64,000 bases of DNA from an uncultured Thalassotalea sp. (GTDB lineage: Bacteria > Pseudomonadota > Gammaproteobacteria > Enterobacterales > Alteromonadaceae). The DNA lies in the NCBI GenBank assembly GCA_947502355.1, contig CANMZP010000014.1, forward strand, positions 1 to 64,000. Direction: 5' to 3'. The notes beneath the pieces were generated by a model. The model worked only from the letters and a program-made list of their open reading frames with translations, searched no databases and was not told where the DNA came from. Positions 45,863 through 54,769 of this stretch are shown here, one piece after another (position 1 is the stretch's first letter; every line of letters begins with the position of its first letter). The position numbers were made by a program, and so were the translations under genes.

Positions 45863-46837
45863 TTATTTTCCACTTCTGAAGCTTCGTGATGTTGTTGTTC
45901 TGCTATTACGAAGGCTTGCGTTGTTTGAATATTTCGATTTTTTGGCAAAACTGTTGGCTTTACTGCTGCTGGTTTGCCTAAATTTATTACTGCTTACCTG
46001 AGCGGTTTTACTCTGCTTGGACAACCCTGAGCTTCCGGTGCGGTTCTTGCTGTATGGGCTGGTGTATTTTTGTCCGGTACTGGCAAACGATTTTTTCATT
46101 CGATTATCCAGGTTGGTTTGTTTGGTTCGTTGTTTCGGAGAGGTATAACGGTAACGGCCATAGTCATTGTAATAACTGTAACCACGTGAACGTCCCCAAC
46201 GATCATAATAAATGCGACGTCCACCAAACATATTATCCATCATTGAGTACATGCCATACCATGCCCAAAAAGACATACCCGAGCCATTGCTTTGCCATTG
46301 CCCATAACTTGGGTTACCAACTAACTGCGAGCCGGTGCCAAAGTCTTCTGCACCGTTTGCAGCCAAACTCTGTTCTTTACTAAGGGAGTTAATACGGGGG
46401 AGCACACCATCAGACATATCGGACAACACATTTAATGGGTCACTTAGGGCGTCTGAATACAGGTTGAGATCGGCCGCCTGGTAAATATTAACCAGTTCGT
46501 CAAAGCGCTCTTGGTTATCAACAAACATCTGTGGCTGATTAAGCACCGTTAGAAGGCGTTCTTGCAAGGACAAATACATTGGTCCTTGCGCAGTCGCATC
46601 CTTTTTAAACTCTTGAGCTAAAGGGGCTAAATCCGGTTTTAACTCAATAATTTTATCGGCGTATTGATTGATTAGATTGGCATTTCGCACGTCTCCAGAG
46701 GACAACGCTTTTGCCAGTAGCTCAACTCGTTGCTCGGTAATGGGGATTTGTGCTTCGATTTTATCGAGCACTGGATCACCACAAGCGGTTAAGCCAATGA
46801 ATAATAAAAATATAAAAACGCGTTTTATTGATTGCAT
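45863..46837 (-). CDS. Unrecognised lipoprotein with Ser/Arg/Tyr-rich tail
   Basis: This 324-residue protein has a lipobox LTAC (Cys19). The N-terminal half is helical (residues about 25-160). A Trp/Gly/Met-rich stretch (SGMSFWAWYGMYSMMDNMFGG) leads to a repetitive tyrosine-arginine section and a Ser/Thr/Lys/Arg-rich tail from residue 230, which is probably disordered and strongly basic. It is the first gene of the DUF350-aminopropyltransferase group and has one GACATAATATGTC operator upstream. The tail could bind acidic lipid head groups, nucleic acid or peptidoglycan. I do not recognise a family. Confidence 0.7.
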   Translation of the reverse strand: MQSIKRVFIFLLFIGLTACGDPVLDKIEAQIPITEQRVELLAKALSSGDVRNANLINQYADKIIELKPDLAPLAQEFKKDATAQGPMYLSLQERLLTVLNQPQMFVDNQERFDELVNIYQAADLNLYSDALSDPLNVLSDMSDGVLPRINSLSKEQSLAANGAEDFGTGSQLVGNPSYGQWQSNGSGMSFWAWYGMYSMMDNMFGGRRIYYDRWGRSRGYSYYNDYGRYRYTSPKQRTKQTNLDNRMKKSFASTGQKYTSPYSKNRTGSSGLSKQSKTAQVSSNKFRQTSSSKANSFAKKSKYSNNASLRNSRTTTSRSFRSGK

Positions 46838-46864
46838 TTCTGCTCTCTTTCCTTCAAAAATGCT

Positions 46865-46909
46865 AAAGTACTGTTATTATTAATAACACCTTTGACATAA
46901 TATGTCTAT
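46865..46909 (-). promoter_or_regulatory. Promoter and GACATAATATGTC palindrome of the lipoprotein/DUF350 group
   Basis: GACATAATATGTC lies at 46894-46906. On the minus strand TAGACA (-35), a 17-bp spacer and TATTAA (-10) overlap it in the same way as in the DUF2170 promoter, so the two operons share a control element. The site also lies just upstream of glnE on the plus strand, so glnE could be affected. Confidence 0.6.
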
Positions 46910-46941
46910 GTTTGCCGCTCACTTCGTATAAGGGTAGTTCA

Positions 46942-49824
46942 TTGAACACACGTCATTATAAAAACGCAGACCTACTTGCCGATTTGCCAGCCGATTTACC
47001 CGCTGAGCTATCAAAACTTTCCATTCATCATTGGCAGCTATTTTCCGAGCAACACCCTGATGTTGTTGTGGCCCTAAATCCTAAGCAAATCGAACTTTGC
47101 CAGCGTGGATTTGCCTTAAGTGATTTTGTGTTTGCTCAGTTTATGGCTTATCCACAATGGTTACCAGAAATATTCGCCACCGACTTCTTACAACCGATAG
47201 ACTTTGACACCTTGGTTAAAGCCAAAATAGATGCCTGTGAGAGTGAGGAAGAATTACATAAAGCGTTGCGCCTGATCCGCCGTAAATATCTAGCAGGTAT
47301 CGCATTAACCGATTTATGTTGTGACATCCCTTTAACCACATCGCTTACAAACTTATCCGCATTAGCCGATGCTCTAATCGTTAATGCTCGTGATTGGTTA
47401 AGTGAGTTTTGCTATAAGCTTTGGGGCCAACCTCAAAATGAAGCGGGGGAGTGTCAGCCTTTACTGATTTATGCAATGGGCAAGCTTGGTGGTAAGGAGC
47501 TGAATTTTTCATCCGATATTGATTTGATCTTTTCTTATCCAGACAGTGGTCAAACGGTTGGTGCTAGGCGAGCGCTAGATAATCAACAATTTTTTGTGCG
47601 TTTAGGACAAAAGCTTATTACCGCCTTAAATCAAATTACCCAAGATGGTTTTGTGTTTCGTGTTGATATGCGTTTACGCCCATTTGGTGATAGTGGTCCT
47701 TTGGTGATGAATTTTTCTTCTCTAGAAAATTACTATCAGGATCAAGGGCGAGATTGGGAACGTTACGCCATGTTAAAAGCTCGCTTGGTTGGTGACCACC
47801 CTAGTCATGTGCAATTACAGCAAATGCTGCGTCCTTTTGTGTTTCGTCGTTATATCGACTTTAGCGTGATTGAGAGCTTTCGGAAAATGAAGATGATGAT
47901 TGCCCAAGAAGCACGTCGTCGTCAGCTTCAACACAATATAAAACTTGGCGTTGGTGGCATTCGTGAAGTCGAGTTTATTGCGCAAGTGTTTCAACTGATC
48001 CGCGGCGGTCGTATTGCCCAGCTTCAAGAGCGTAATTTATTAACCGCCCTAAGCTTATTAGTAGAATTTGAGTGCATCAGTGAGTCCTCAAAACAAGTGT
48101 TGAGTGATGCTTACTGCTTTTTAAGGCGAAGCGAAAACGCCATTCAAGCCTTTGGGGATCAACAAACCCAACAGTTGCCCGATGATGAGATAAATCAGGC
48201 TAGGCTTTGTTTTGTTATGGGGTTTGCCAACTGGCAAGATTATCTTGCCCAGTGCCAAAAGCATATGCGAGCAGTCAATGAAGAGTTTAAGCAATTAGTT
48301 GGCGAAGAAAATGAAACCGAGCAAAATGCCGATGAGCATTGGGTTACGTATTGGTTGGCTGATTGGCCTGAGGATGAGGCATGTCATTGGATTTTAAGTC
48401 ATCAAAGCCAGTGGCCTGCAGAGCAAATTAACAATCAATTACAGCACTTTAAGCATGATTTAAAAAAGCGCACCATAGGACAACGTGGGCGGCTAATTTT
48501 AGATAAACTCATTCCATCCTTGTTAGGTTTGTTGGCAGCCGATAAAACGGTTGAACTAACCTTGCAACGTACCTTAACCGTGCTCGGTAAAATATTAACT
48601 CGTACCGCTTACCTTGAATTACTCTATGAAAATCCGGGCGCCTTTGAACAACTGTTAAAGTTATGTCGAGCCAGTGAGTGGATAGCCGAGTTATTGGCTA
48701 AATTCCCAATGCTACTTGATGAGTTAATCGATCCAAAATTACTCTACGCCATGCCAGAACAAGCGGATTATCTACCGTTATGTAGCGAGGCATTAATGCG
48801 TATTCCTGAAGATGATTTAGAAGCGCAAATGGAAGGCTTGCGCCAGTTTAAACAAGCCATGCAACTTAAAACTGCAGCAGCAGATATTACGGGCATCTTA
48901 CCGGTTATGAAAGTAAGTGATCATTTAACGTATTTGGCCGAGGCAATCATTAATGAAGTGGTTAACATGGCCTGGCAGCAAATGGTACAACGCTATGGTG
49001 CGCCAAAGCACAGTTTAACCACGGGTGAGAAGAACTTTGCAGTGATTGGTTATGGAAAATTAGGTGGTCTTGAGTTGGGCTATGGCTCCGATCTTGATTT
49101 GGTTTTTGTGCATAACAGCCCTGCGGGGGATAACACCACCGGGGAGAAACAAATTTCCGCCATGCAATTTTACCTCAAACTTGGCCAACGAATTCAACAC
49201 TTGTTTAATACTCGCACCGCCAGTGGCATTTTATATGAAGCAGATATGCGACTAAGGCCTTCGGGCAATTCGGGGGCCCTGGTGATTCATATTGACAGCT
49301 TTGAGCAATATCAGCACAAAGAAGCCTGGACCTGGGAACATCAAGCCCTTGTTAGAGCAAGAATGGTATATTCTGATCCTGCACTCCTTAATGCTTTTAC
49401 GCGTATTCGACAAGATATTTTGGCAACGACGAGGAACTTAGGCAGTTTAAAAGAAGACGTAAGTAAGATGCGCGTCAAAATGCGTAATCACCTTGATAAA
49501 TCTACTACTGATCAAATCGATATAAAACAGAGTGTTGGCGGGCTTGCTGACATTGAATTTATCGCCCAGTATTTGGTGTTGGCAAATGCGCATATATTCC
49601 CAACCCTTGCGCAATACTCCGATAATGTGCGTATTTTTGAGCAATTAGCTGAGCATGAGTTGCTATCACAACAAGAAGCTGAGCAATTGACCACCGCGTA
49701 TTGTCAGTTAAGGGATATGGGGCATGCGTTGGTATTGCAAAGTAAGCCCACGTTGGTTGATAAGCAACAATTGCAAGCCGAACGCGCTTATGTGGAAAAG
49801 GTTTGGCATAGGCTGTTTGAATAA
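46942..49824 (+). CDS. glnE: Bifunctional glutamine synthetase adenylyltransferase/deadenylase GlnE
   Basis: This enzyme of about 960 residues adenylylates and deadenylylates glutamine synthetase in nitrogen control. It has the two expected nucleotidyltransferase domains with GKLGGKELNFSSDIDLIFSY (N-terminal, deadenylylation) and GKLGGLELGYGSDLDLVFVH (C-terminal, adenylylation), each followed by a helical linker and LRPFGDSGPLVM or LRPSGNSGALVI. The start is uncertain: TTG 46942 has AGGG 7 nt upstream, while TTG 46912 would add ten residues. No ATG is available near the N-terminus. Confidence 0.93.
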   Translation: MNTRHYKNADLLADLPADLPAELSKLSIHHWQLFSEQHPDVVVALNPKQIELCQRGFALSDFVFAQFMAYPQWLPEIFATDFLQPIDFDTLVKAKIDACESEEELHKALRLIRRKYLAGIALTDLCCDIPLTTSLTNLSALADALIVNARDWLSEFCYKLWGQPQNEAGECQPLLIYAMGKLGGKELNFSSDIDLIFSYPDSGQTVGARRALDNQQFFVRLGQKLITALNQITQDGFVFRVDMRLRPFGDSGPLVMNFSSLENYYQDQGRDWERYAMLKARLVGDHPSHVQLQQMLRPFVFRRYIDFSVIESFRKMKMMIAQEARRRQLQHNIKLGVGGIREVEFIAQVFQLIRGGRIAQLQERNLLTALSLLVEFECISESSKQVLSDAYCFLRRSENAIQAFGDQQTQQLPDDEINQARLCFVMGFANWQDYLAQCQKHMRAVNEEFKQLVGEENETEQNADEHWVTYWLADWPEDEACHWILSHQSQWPAEQINNQLQHFKHDLKKRTIGQRGRLILDKLIPSLLGLLAADKTVELTLQRTLTVLGKILTRTAYLELLYENPGAFEQLLKLCRASEWIAELLAKFPMLLDELIDPKLLYAMPEQADYLPLCSEALMRIPEDDLEAQMEGLRQFKQAMQLKTAAADITGILPVMKVSDHLTYLAEAIINEVVNMAWQQMVQRYGAPKHSLTTGEKNFAVIGYGKLGGLELGYGSDLDLVFVHNSPAGDNTTGEKQISAMQFYLKLGQRIQHLFNTRTASGILYEADMRLRPSGNSGALVIHIDSFEQYQHKEAWTWEHQALVRARMVYSDPALLNAFTRIRQDILATTRNLGSLKEDVSKMRVKMRNHLDKSTTDQIDIKQSVGGLADIEFIAQYLVLANAHIFPTLAQYSDNVRIFEQLAEHELLSQQEAEQLTTAYCQLRDMGHALVLQSKPTLVDKQQLQAERAYVEKVWHRLFE

Positions 49825-49860
49825 AAAATAGCCACAGTAGAGCTGCAAGCCATAAAAAAA

Positions 49861-49889
49861 AGCATGCTGCATTCGTCGTGCAGCATGCT
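49861..49889 (-). terminator. Terminator between glnE and the lpxL-like gene
   Basis: AGCATGCTGCA (49861-49871) and TGCAGCATGCT (49879-49889) form a perfect 11-bp stem around 7 nt. On the minus strand it is followed by eight T residues, so it strongly ends the acyltransferase transcript; the plus-strand side is weaker. Confidence 0.9.
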
Positions 49890-49910
49890 TCTTATATTAC
49901 TTAAAAGTCT

Positions 49911-50849
49911 TTAGCTGTAGAATTTAGGATCGTCTTTGTTTGGTCTGGTTTTAAAACGACGATGCAGCCACATGTATTGCTCCGGCTTTTCTCTGATTTG
50001 CTTTTCTAGCTCTTGGTTTACACGAGTAATGTCTTGTATGTCGTCACCTGAGGGGAAGTTTTCTAGCGGCTCACTAAAGCAAATCTCATAACCACTGTCA
50101 TCATCTAAGCGGTATGTATGCACCATAATGGTTTTCACATTCTTGCGTTTGGCAAACATCATCGTGCCTATGGTGCTGGCGGTATCTGGTATATTAAAAA
50201 ATGGCACAAAAACAGACCGTTTACGACCATAGTCCTGATCCGGTAAATAAATACAGGACTCACCATCTCGAAGGGCATTACACATGCCACGTACATCCGA
50301 CTTATCAAGCATAAACTTATTCGAACGAGCACGACCTTTATGCTGGAAGTATTCCATTAGCTGATTATGATTCGGGCGATAAAACACCACCACCTGATGG
50401 AAAAAACCAATGGCGCGAGCGGCTGGCTCAACACATAAGTTATGTTTGGCCAATAATAATAGGCCACTGCCATCTTGTTTGGCTTTTTCGACATTCTCTA
50501 GGCCTTTAACATGGATACGGCGTTTAAAACGCCAATTAGGCCACCACCAGCCAATGCCTGTTTCCAGAAGGGCAATGCCAGTATTTTCAAAGTTTTTGGT
50601 TAGCAGCTTTAAACGCTCTTCGTCGCTTAATTCGGGAAAACATACGTTGATGTTCTTTTCGGCAACTTTATAGCGAGTGCCACCAAGTTTCATCATTAAC
50701 CGGCCAAGCACTCGGCCCATTGGCAACTGTAATTTATATGGCAACCAAGAAATACTGCCCAAAATAATCACAGCTAGCCAGGTTGGCCAGTATTTAGGTA
50801 ATAAAAAAGCGGGTTTAAATTCGGTTTGCAGAACTTTGTTTTTACTCAA
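49911..50849 (-). CDS. lpxL: Lipid A late acyltransferase, LpxL (HtrB) family
   Basis: This 312-residue inner membrane enzyme transfers lauroyl (or a similar acyl) group to Kdo2-lipid IVA. An N-terminal membrane anchor (WPTWLAVIILGSISWLPYKL) precedes the HX4E catalytic motif in LLAKHNLCVE, then VVVFYRPNHNQLMEYF, the SDVRGMCNALRDGESCIYLPDQDYG motif and the C-terminal HRRFKTRP. It is divergent from hldE, another lipopolysaccharide biosynthesis gene. Specificity between LpxL and LpxM/LpxP types cannot be fixed by eye. Confidence 0.9.
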   Translation of the reverse strand: MSKNKVLQTEFKPAFLLPKYWPTWLAVIILGSISWLPYKLQLPMGRVLGRLMMKLGGTRYKVAEKNINVCFPELSDEERLKLLTKNFENTGIALLETGIGWWWPNWRFKRRIHVKGLENVEKAKQDGSGLLLLAKHNLCVEPAARAIGFFHQVVVFYRPNHNQLMEYFQHKGRARSNKFMLDKSDVRGMCNALRDGESCIYLPDQDYGRKRSVFVPFFNIPDTASTIGTMMFAKRKNVKTIMVHTYRLDDDSGYEICFSEPLENFPSGDDIQDITRVNQELEKQIREKPEQYMWLHRRFKTRPNKDDPKFYS

Positions 50850-50892
50850 GGTTACATCAACTCTTTGAAAAGATTATACTATAGCGCATTCT

Positions 50893-50990
50893 TTAAGATT
50901 AGCATCTATGCTTAATCTTAACATTATATCAATGATTGCTATTTCAATCTCAACAGAAATTGTAAATCATTGGTTTATTAACATTATATC
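50893..50990. promoter_or_regulatory. Palindrome and 13-bp direct repeat upstream of hldE
   Basis: TTAAGATTAGCAT (50893-50905) faces ATGCTTAATCTTAA (50908-50921) with one bulged base. TTAACATTATATC occurs twice, at 50918-50930 and 50978-50990. They lie in the divergent lpxL/hldE promoter region and may be binding sites or just part of AT-rich leader DNA. Confidence 0.35.
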
Positions 50991-51006
50991 CTTTATGAGA
51001 ACCGGT

Positions 51007-52434
51007 ATGAAAGTAGATATTCCTAATTTTAACGACGCCCGCGTATTAGTAGTTGGCGATGTGATGCTCGACCGCTATTGGCATGGGCCAACAAGTCGAA
51101 TTTCCCCTGAAGCCCCTGTACCGGTGGTTAAAATTGACAACAACGAAGACCGCCCAGGTGGTGCAGCCAACGTGGCATTAAACATTGCCAGTTTAGGTGG
51201 GCATGTTTCGTTGTCTGGTGTTACCGGCAATGATGAAGCGGCACAGGCATTGGATGTAGCCTTATCGGCAATGAAAGTGCAGTGTAAATTCTCGCGCAAT
51301 GACAGCGTACCAACCATCACTAAGTTGAGGGTATTAAGCCGTCATCAGCAGTTATTACGATTAGACTTTGAAGAGTCCCTTGCTGGTATTGATAAAACCG
51401 AGTTGGTTGCCCAGGTTGAACAAAGCCTTGAGCAGAACGATTTATTGTTATTATCAGATTACGATAAGGGGACGCTGTCGGATGTTCAGCAATTAATCAC
51501 CTTAGCGCGCAGTAAGAATGTGCCAGTATTAGTTGATCCCAAAGGCAGTGATTTTAGAAAATATCGCGGTGCCACGTTAATTACCCCAAATTTATCGGAA
51601 TTTGAAGGGGTAGTCGGGCATTGTAAAGATGAAGCCGAGTTGGTGGATAAAGGTCAGGCACTATTGGAAGAGCTTGAACTTGATGCCTTATTGGTTACCC
51701 GATCCGAAAATGGCATGACGCTAATTCGCGCCAATGAGCCAGAGTTACACTTACCAACGCATGCCAAAGAAGTGTATGACGTTACCGGTGCAGGTGATAC
51801 CGTAATTGCGACGTTAGCTTTAGCCATTGCTGCGGGTTCTACCTTTAGTGAAGCCAGTGCTTTAGCCAATATTGCCGCAAGTGTCGTAGTTGGTAAGCTA
51901 GGTACGTCAACGGTAAGTGAAGTTGAAATTGCCCAAGCCATCAGCCAAGGTCAGGAAAGTGGCAGTGGTGTGGTGACAGAAGAACAGTTAAAAATGATCC
52001 TTGAGCAAGCGCAAAAGCGTGGTGAAAAAGTGGTTATGACCAATGGCTGTTTCGACATATTACACGCCGGACACGTGTCGTATTTATCAAACGCAGGTAA
52101 GTTAGGCGATCGTTTAATTGTTGCGGTAAATGATGACAATTCAGTAAAACGATTAAAAGGTAGCGGTCGACCAGTAAATCCATTAGACCGTCGTATGGCG
52201 GTATTAGCCGGATTAGGTGCGGTAGACTGGGTCGTAAACTTTAGCGAAGATACCCCACAACGATTAATTGCGAATCTATTACCAGACATTTTGGTAAAAG
52301 GCGGTGATTATAAAGTAGAAGACATTGCCGGTGGTGCCGAAGTCATTGCCGCAGGCGGTCAAGTACAGGTTTTAAACTTTGAAGACGGCGTTTCGACGAC
52401 TGAAATTATTAATACGATTCGTCTAGAAGATTAA
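51007..52434 (+). CDS. hldE: Bifunctional heptose kinase/adenylyltransferase HldE
   Basis: From ATG 51007 this is 475 residues ([25 protein letters not shown]). The N-terminal PfkB-type kinase domain phosphorylates heptose-7-phosphate (motifs [16 protein letters not shown] and [17 protein letters not shown]). The C-terminal cytidylyltransferase-type domain has [19 protein letters not shown] and [24 protein letters not shown], making ADP-heptose for the lipopolysaccharide inner core. An in-frame ATG at 50908 would add 33 residues not found in E. coli HldE and is unlikely. Confidence 0.95.
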   Translation: MKVDIPNFNDARVLVVGDVMLDRYWHGPTSRISPEAPVPVVKIDNNEDRPGGAANVALNIASLGGHVSLSGVTGNDEAAQALDVALSAMKVQCKFSRNDSVPTITKLRVLSRHQQLLRLDFEESLAGIDKTELVAQVEQSLEQNDLLLLSDYDKGTLSDVQQLITLARSKNVPVLVDPKGSDFRKYRGATLITPNLSEFEGVVGHCKDEAELVDKGQALLEELELDALLVTRSENGMTLIRANEPELHLPTHAKEVYDVTGAGDTVIATLALAIAAGSTFSEASALANIAASVVVGKLGTSTVSEVEIAQAISQGQESGSGVVTEEQLKMILEQAQKRGEKVVMTNGCFDILHAGHVSYLSNAGKLGDRLIVAVNDDNSVKRLKGSGRPVNPLDRRMAVLAGLGAVDWVVNFSEDTPQRLIANLLPDILVKGGDYKVEDIAGGAEVIAAGGQVQVLNFEDGVSTTEIINTIRLED

Positions 52435-52544
52435 AATAGCAGATTAAATTAGCCGAGCCCCTAAATGCCTAGCTTGCCTAGGTATTTAAACAGCATAGAC
52501 ACTTCACTAGCATAGGCCGTTTTCAACGGCTTAAGTGTAAATAC

Positions 52545-52575
52545 AAAAAAGCCAGAGTATCAAACTCTGGCTTTT
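52545..52575. terminator. Bidirectional terminator between hldE and tolC
   Basis: AAAAAGCCAGAG and CTCTGGCTTTTT form a perfect 12-bp stem around a 7-nt loop, with A and T tracts on the two sides. It ends both hldE (plus) and tolC (minus). Confidence 0.93.
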
Positions 52576-52598
52576 TATGACGGTAAGTAAATAACGAA

Positions 52599-53930
52599 TT
52601 ATTTAGCAGACAAACCGTTGTTGATTGCTACGATGTCTTCGTCGCTAATCGTACCGGTTGCCGCTTTAAGCGCTAACATGTTATTGATGTACTGGTAACG
52701 AGTTGTTGAAAGGTTACGCTTCGCATTGTAAAGGTTACGAGTGCTGTCTAGTACGTCAACGATAGTACGTGTACCTACTTCAAAACCTGCTTCCGTTGCT
52801 TTTAGTGCACTTTCAGCTGAAATAACCGCTTGTTCAAAGGCTTTAACACCTGAGATTGTCGCAACAATTGAGTTATAAGAGTTACGAGAATCACGAACAA
52901 CACCACGATAAACTAATTGCATACCTTGACTTGCTGCTGCGTAGTCGTGTTGTGCTTGACGAACGGTTGAGCTAGTGAAGCCACCTTCGTAAATTGGTAC
53001 GTTTAATTGTATACCAATACGGTTTTGGTCAACGTCGTAGCCATTTACATCTGGGTCGCCGTTGTCGTATTCAAAATCAGAATCAGAAGAGCTGACTGAA
53101 CCAGACAAGCTTAATGTTGGTAAGTGACCAGAGGTGGCGATATCGATTTGATCTTTAGCGATATCCATGGCAATACGCTCACCGATTAACTGCAAGTTTT
53201 TAGCAACCGCAGTATCTTCCCAGTGATCAATGTTTGCAGGCGTAGGCATAAATGGCGAGAAACGGTCCGTATTTAATACGTTTAAGTTCTCAGGGTAAAC
53301 ACCTGTGATTTCACGTAGTGCTTCTTCTGCATTGTATACGTTGTTTTGTGCTGCAATTTCAGCTGCTACGGAGTTATCGTACTGTGCTTGCGCTTCATGT
53401 ACGTCAGTAATTGCCGTTAAACCAACAGAGAAGCGTTGTTTGGTTTGCTCTAATTGACGCTCGATGGCATTTTTTTCAGCTACTGCAAACTCAAGACTAT
53501 CGTTTGCGGCTAATACGTTAAAGTAAGCTCCTGTTACGCGAGAAATCAGTAACTGCTTACTGAACTGGTAGTTAATATCAGAGCGATGTGCCGCTTTTTT
53601 GCTAGCATCAAGGGTTAACCAGCTGCTGTGGTTGTATACTGACATGCTCAAGTTTAATGCGAAACTTGTTGTGTCTGTATCTGTTTCTACCATTGGGTTA
53701 TCAGTGGTATCCATTGTATAACCAGCCGTTGCATTAATTTGTGGTAATAATGCAGAGCGTGCTTGTTCAATGCTTTCTTCAGTTGACTTGAAGATAGCTT
53801 CAGCTTGAAGAACCGTTGGATCTTTGGTTAGGGCCAGCTGATAAGTTTGTAATAAATCTTGAGCTGCAACAAGTTGACTGCTTCCGGCTAATACTAGCCC
53901 AACTACGATTGAGTTAAATTTTATTGACAT
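52599..53930 (-). CDS. tolC: Outer membrane channel protein TolC
   Basis: This 443-residue protein has a signal peptide (cleaved after LVAAQ, about residue 23) and the two-repeat outer membrane factor layout: DLLQTYQLALTKDPTVLQAEAIFKST, long helices, IDHWEDTAVAKNLQLIGERIAMDIA and the second DYAAASQGMQLVYRGVVRDSRNSYNSI. It makes the trimeric exit duct for efflux pumps and type I secretion. It is divergent from nudF, the same neighbour order as in E. coli. It could serve the RND pump at 0.3-4.6 kb. Confidence 0.94.
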   Translation of the reverse strand: MSIKFNSIVVGLVLAGSSQLVAAQDLLQTYQLALTKDPTVLQAEAIFKSTEESIEQARSALLPQINATAGYTMDTTDNPMVETDTDTTSFALNLSMSVYNHSSWLTLDASKKAAHRSDINYQFSKQLLISRVTGAYFNVLAANDSLEFAVAEKNAIERQLEQTKQRFSVGLTAITDVHEAQAQYDNSVAAEIAAQNNVYNAEEALREITGVYPENLNVLNTDRFSPFMPTPANIDHWEDTAVAKNLQLIGERIAMDIAKDQIDIATSGHLPTLSLSGSVSSSDSDFEYDNGDPDVNGYDVDQNRIGIQLNVPIYEGGFTSSTVRQAQHDYAAASQGMQLVYRGVVRDSRNSYNSIVATISGVKAFEQAVISAESALKATEAGFEVGTRTIVDVLDSTRNLYNAKRNLSTTRYQYINNMLALKAATGTISDEDIVAINNGLSAK

Positions 53931-54088
53931 AAGTTTTTGATTTCCCTTTTAACACTCTTATTCGGTTTGGTTGATTAAGTGTAGCTGTAATTGTTACTAT
54001 GCTGAATACTCTTTTTCAAGTCAGCCTACATCAAAGTGTAACAGAATTTTTCTGTAGGGTATTGTTAATACGGCGAGTTTTACAAAAA

Positions 54089-54718
54089 ATGACAATTCAT
54101 AACAAGATGGGTGGGTTCAGCAAAAAGCATGTTGTCATCGATAAAAAAACAACTGTTTTTAATGGCTTTTTTAAAATTGATCTGTACAAGTTAAAACATA
54201 AGCTATTTCACGGCGGGTGGAGTGAGTGGTTTACTCGTGAGGTTTTTGAGCGGGGGGATGCGGTTGTGATGCTCCCTTATGATCCAATAACTGATCAAGT
54301 TGTACTCATTGAACAGTTTAGAGTCGGCGCCATAAGAACCGAGGAAAGCCCTTGGTTACTGGAGTTTGTCGCTGGCATGTTTCATCAAGGGGAAAGCCCG
54401 GTAGAGGTGGCCATAAGAGAAGCTAAAGAGGAAGCAAACATTGATATCGACATTGCCCAAGTCAAGCATGTGATGGATTTTATGTCCAGCCCCGGCGGTA
54501 CCTCGGAAAAACTCTATCTTTATGTCGCATTAATTGCCAGCGCTCAGATTGTTGATGGACATGTTGCAGGCTTAGATGAAGAGCATGAAGACATTAAAAC
54601 GCATGTGGTTAGCCGCGAGCTAGCCTTAACTTGGCTACAAGAAGGCAAAATAAACAATGCTTCTACCATTATTGGTTTGCAATGGTTAGCCTTAAACTAT
54701 CATACTCTGCAACCGTAA
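54089..54718 (+). CDS. nudF: ADP-ribose diphosphatase NudF
   Basis: From ATG 54089 this is a 209-residue Nudix hydrolase that matches E. coli NudF in VFNGFFKIDLYKLKHKLFHGG, EVFERGDAVVMLPYDP and SSPGGTSEKLYLYVA. The Nudix box is GMFHQGESPVEVAIREAKEEANI. The consensus glycine near its end (EExGU) is replaced by Asn here, while the metal-binding Glu residues are kept. An upstream ATG at 53999 would add 30 hydrophobic and basic residues and is unlikely. The gene runs into yqiB with no gap. Confidence 0.88.
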   Translation: MTIHNKMGGFSKKHVVIDKKTTVFNGFFKIDLYKLKHKLFHGGWSEWFTREVFERGDAVVMLPYDPITDQVVLIEQFRVGAIRTEESPWLLEFVAGMFHQGESPVEVAIREAKEEANIDIDIAQVKHVMDFMSSPGGTSEKLYLYVALIASAQIVDGHVAGLDEEHEDIKTHVVSRELALTWLQEGKINNASTIIGLQWLALNYHTLQP

Positions 54719-54769
54719 TTGACGACATTAAACCTAAACCTAACCATTAATGAGGTAGACCAAACGATT

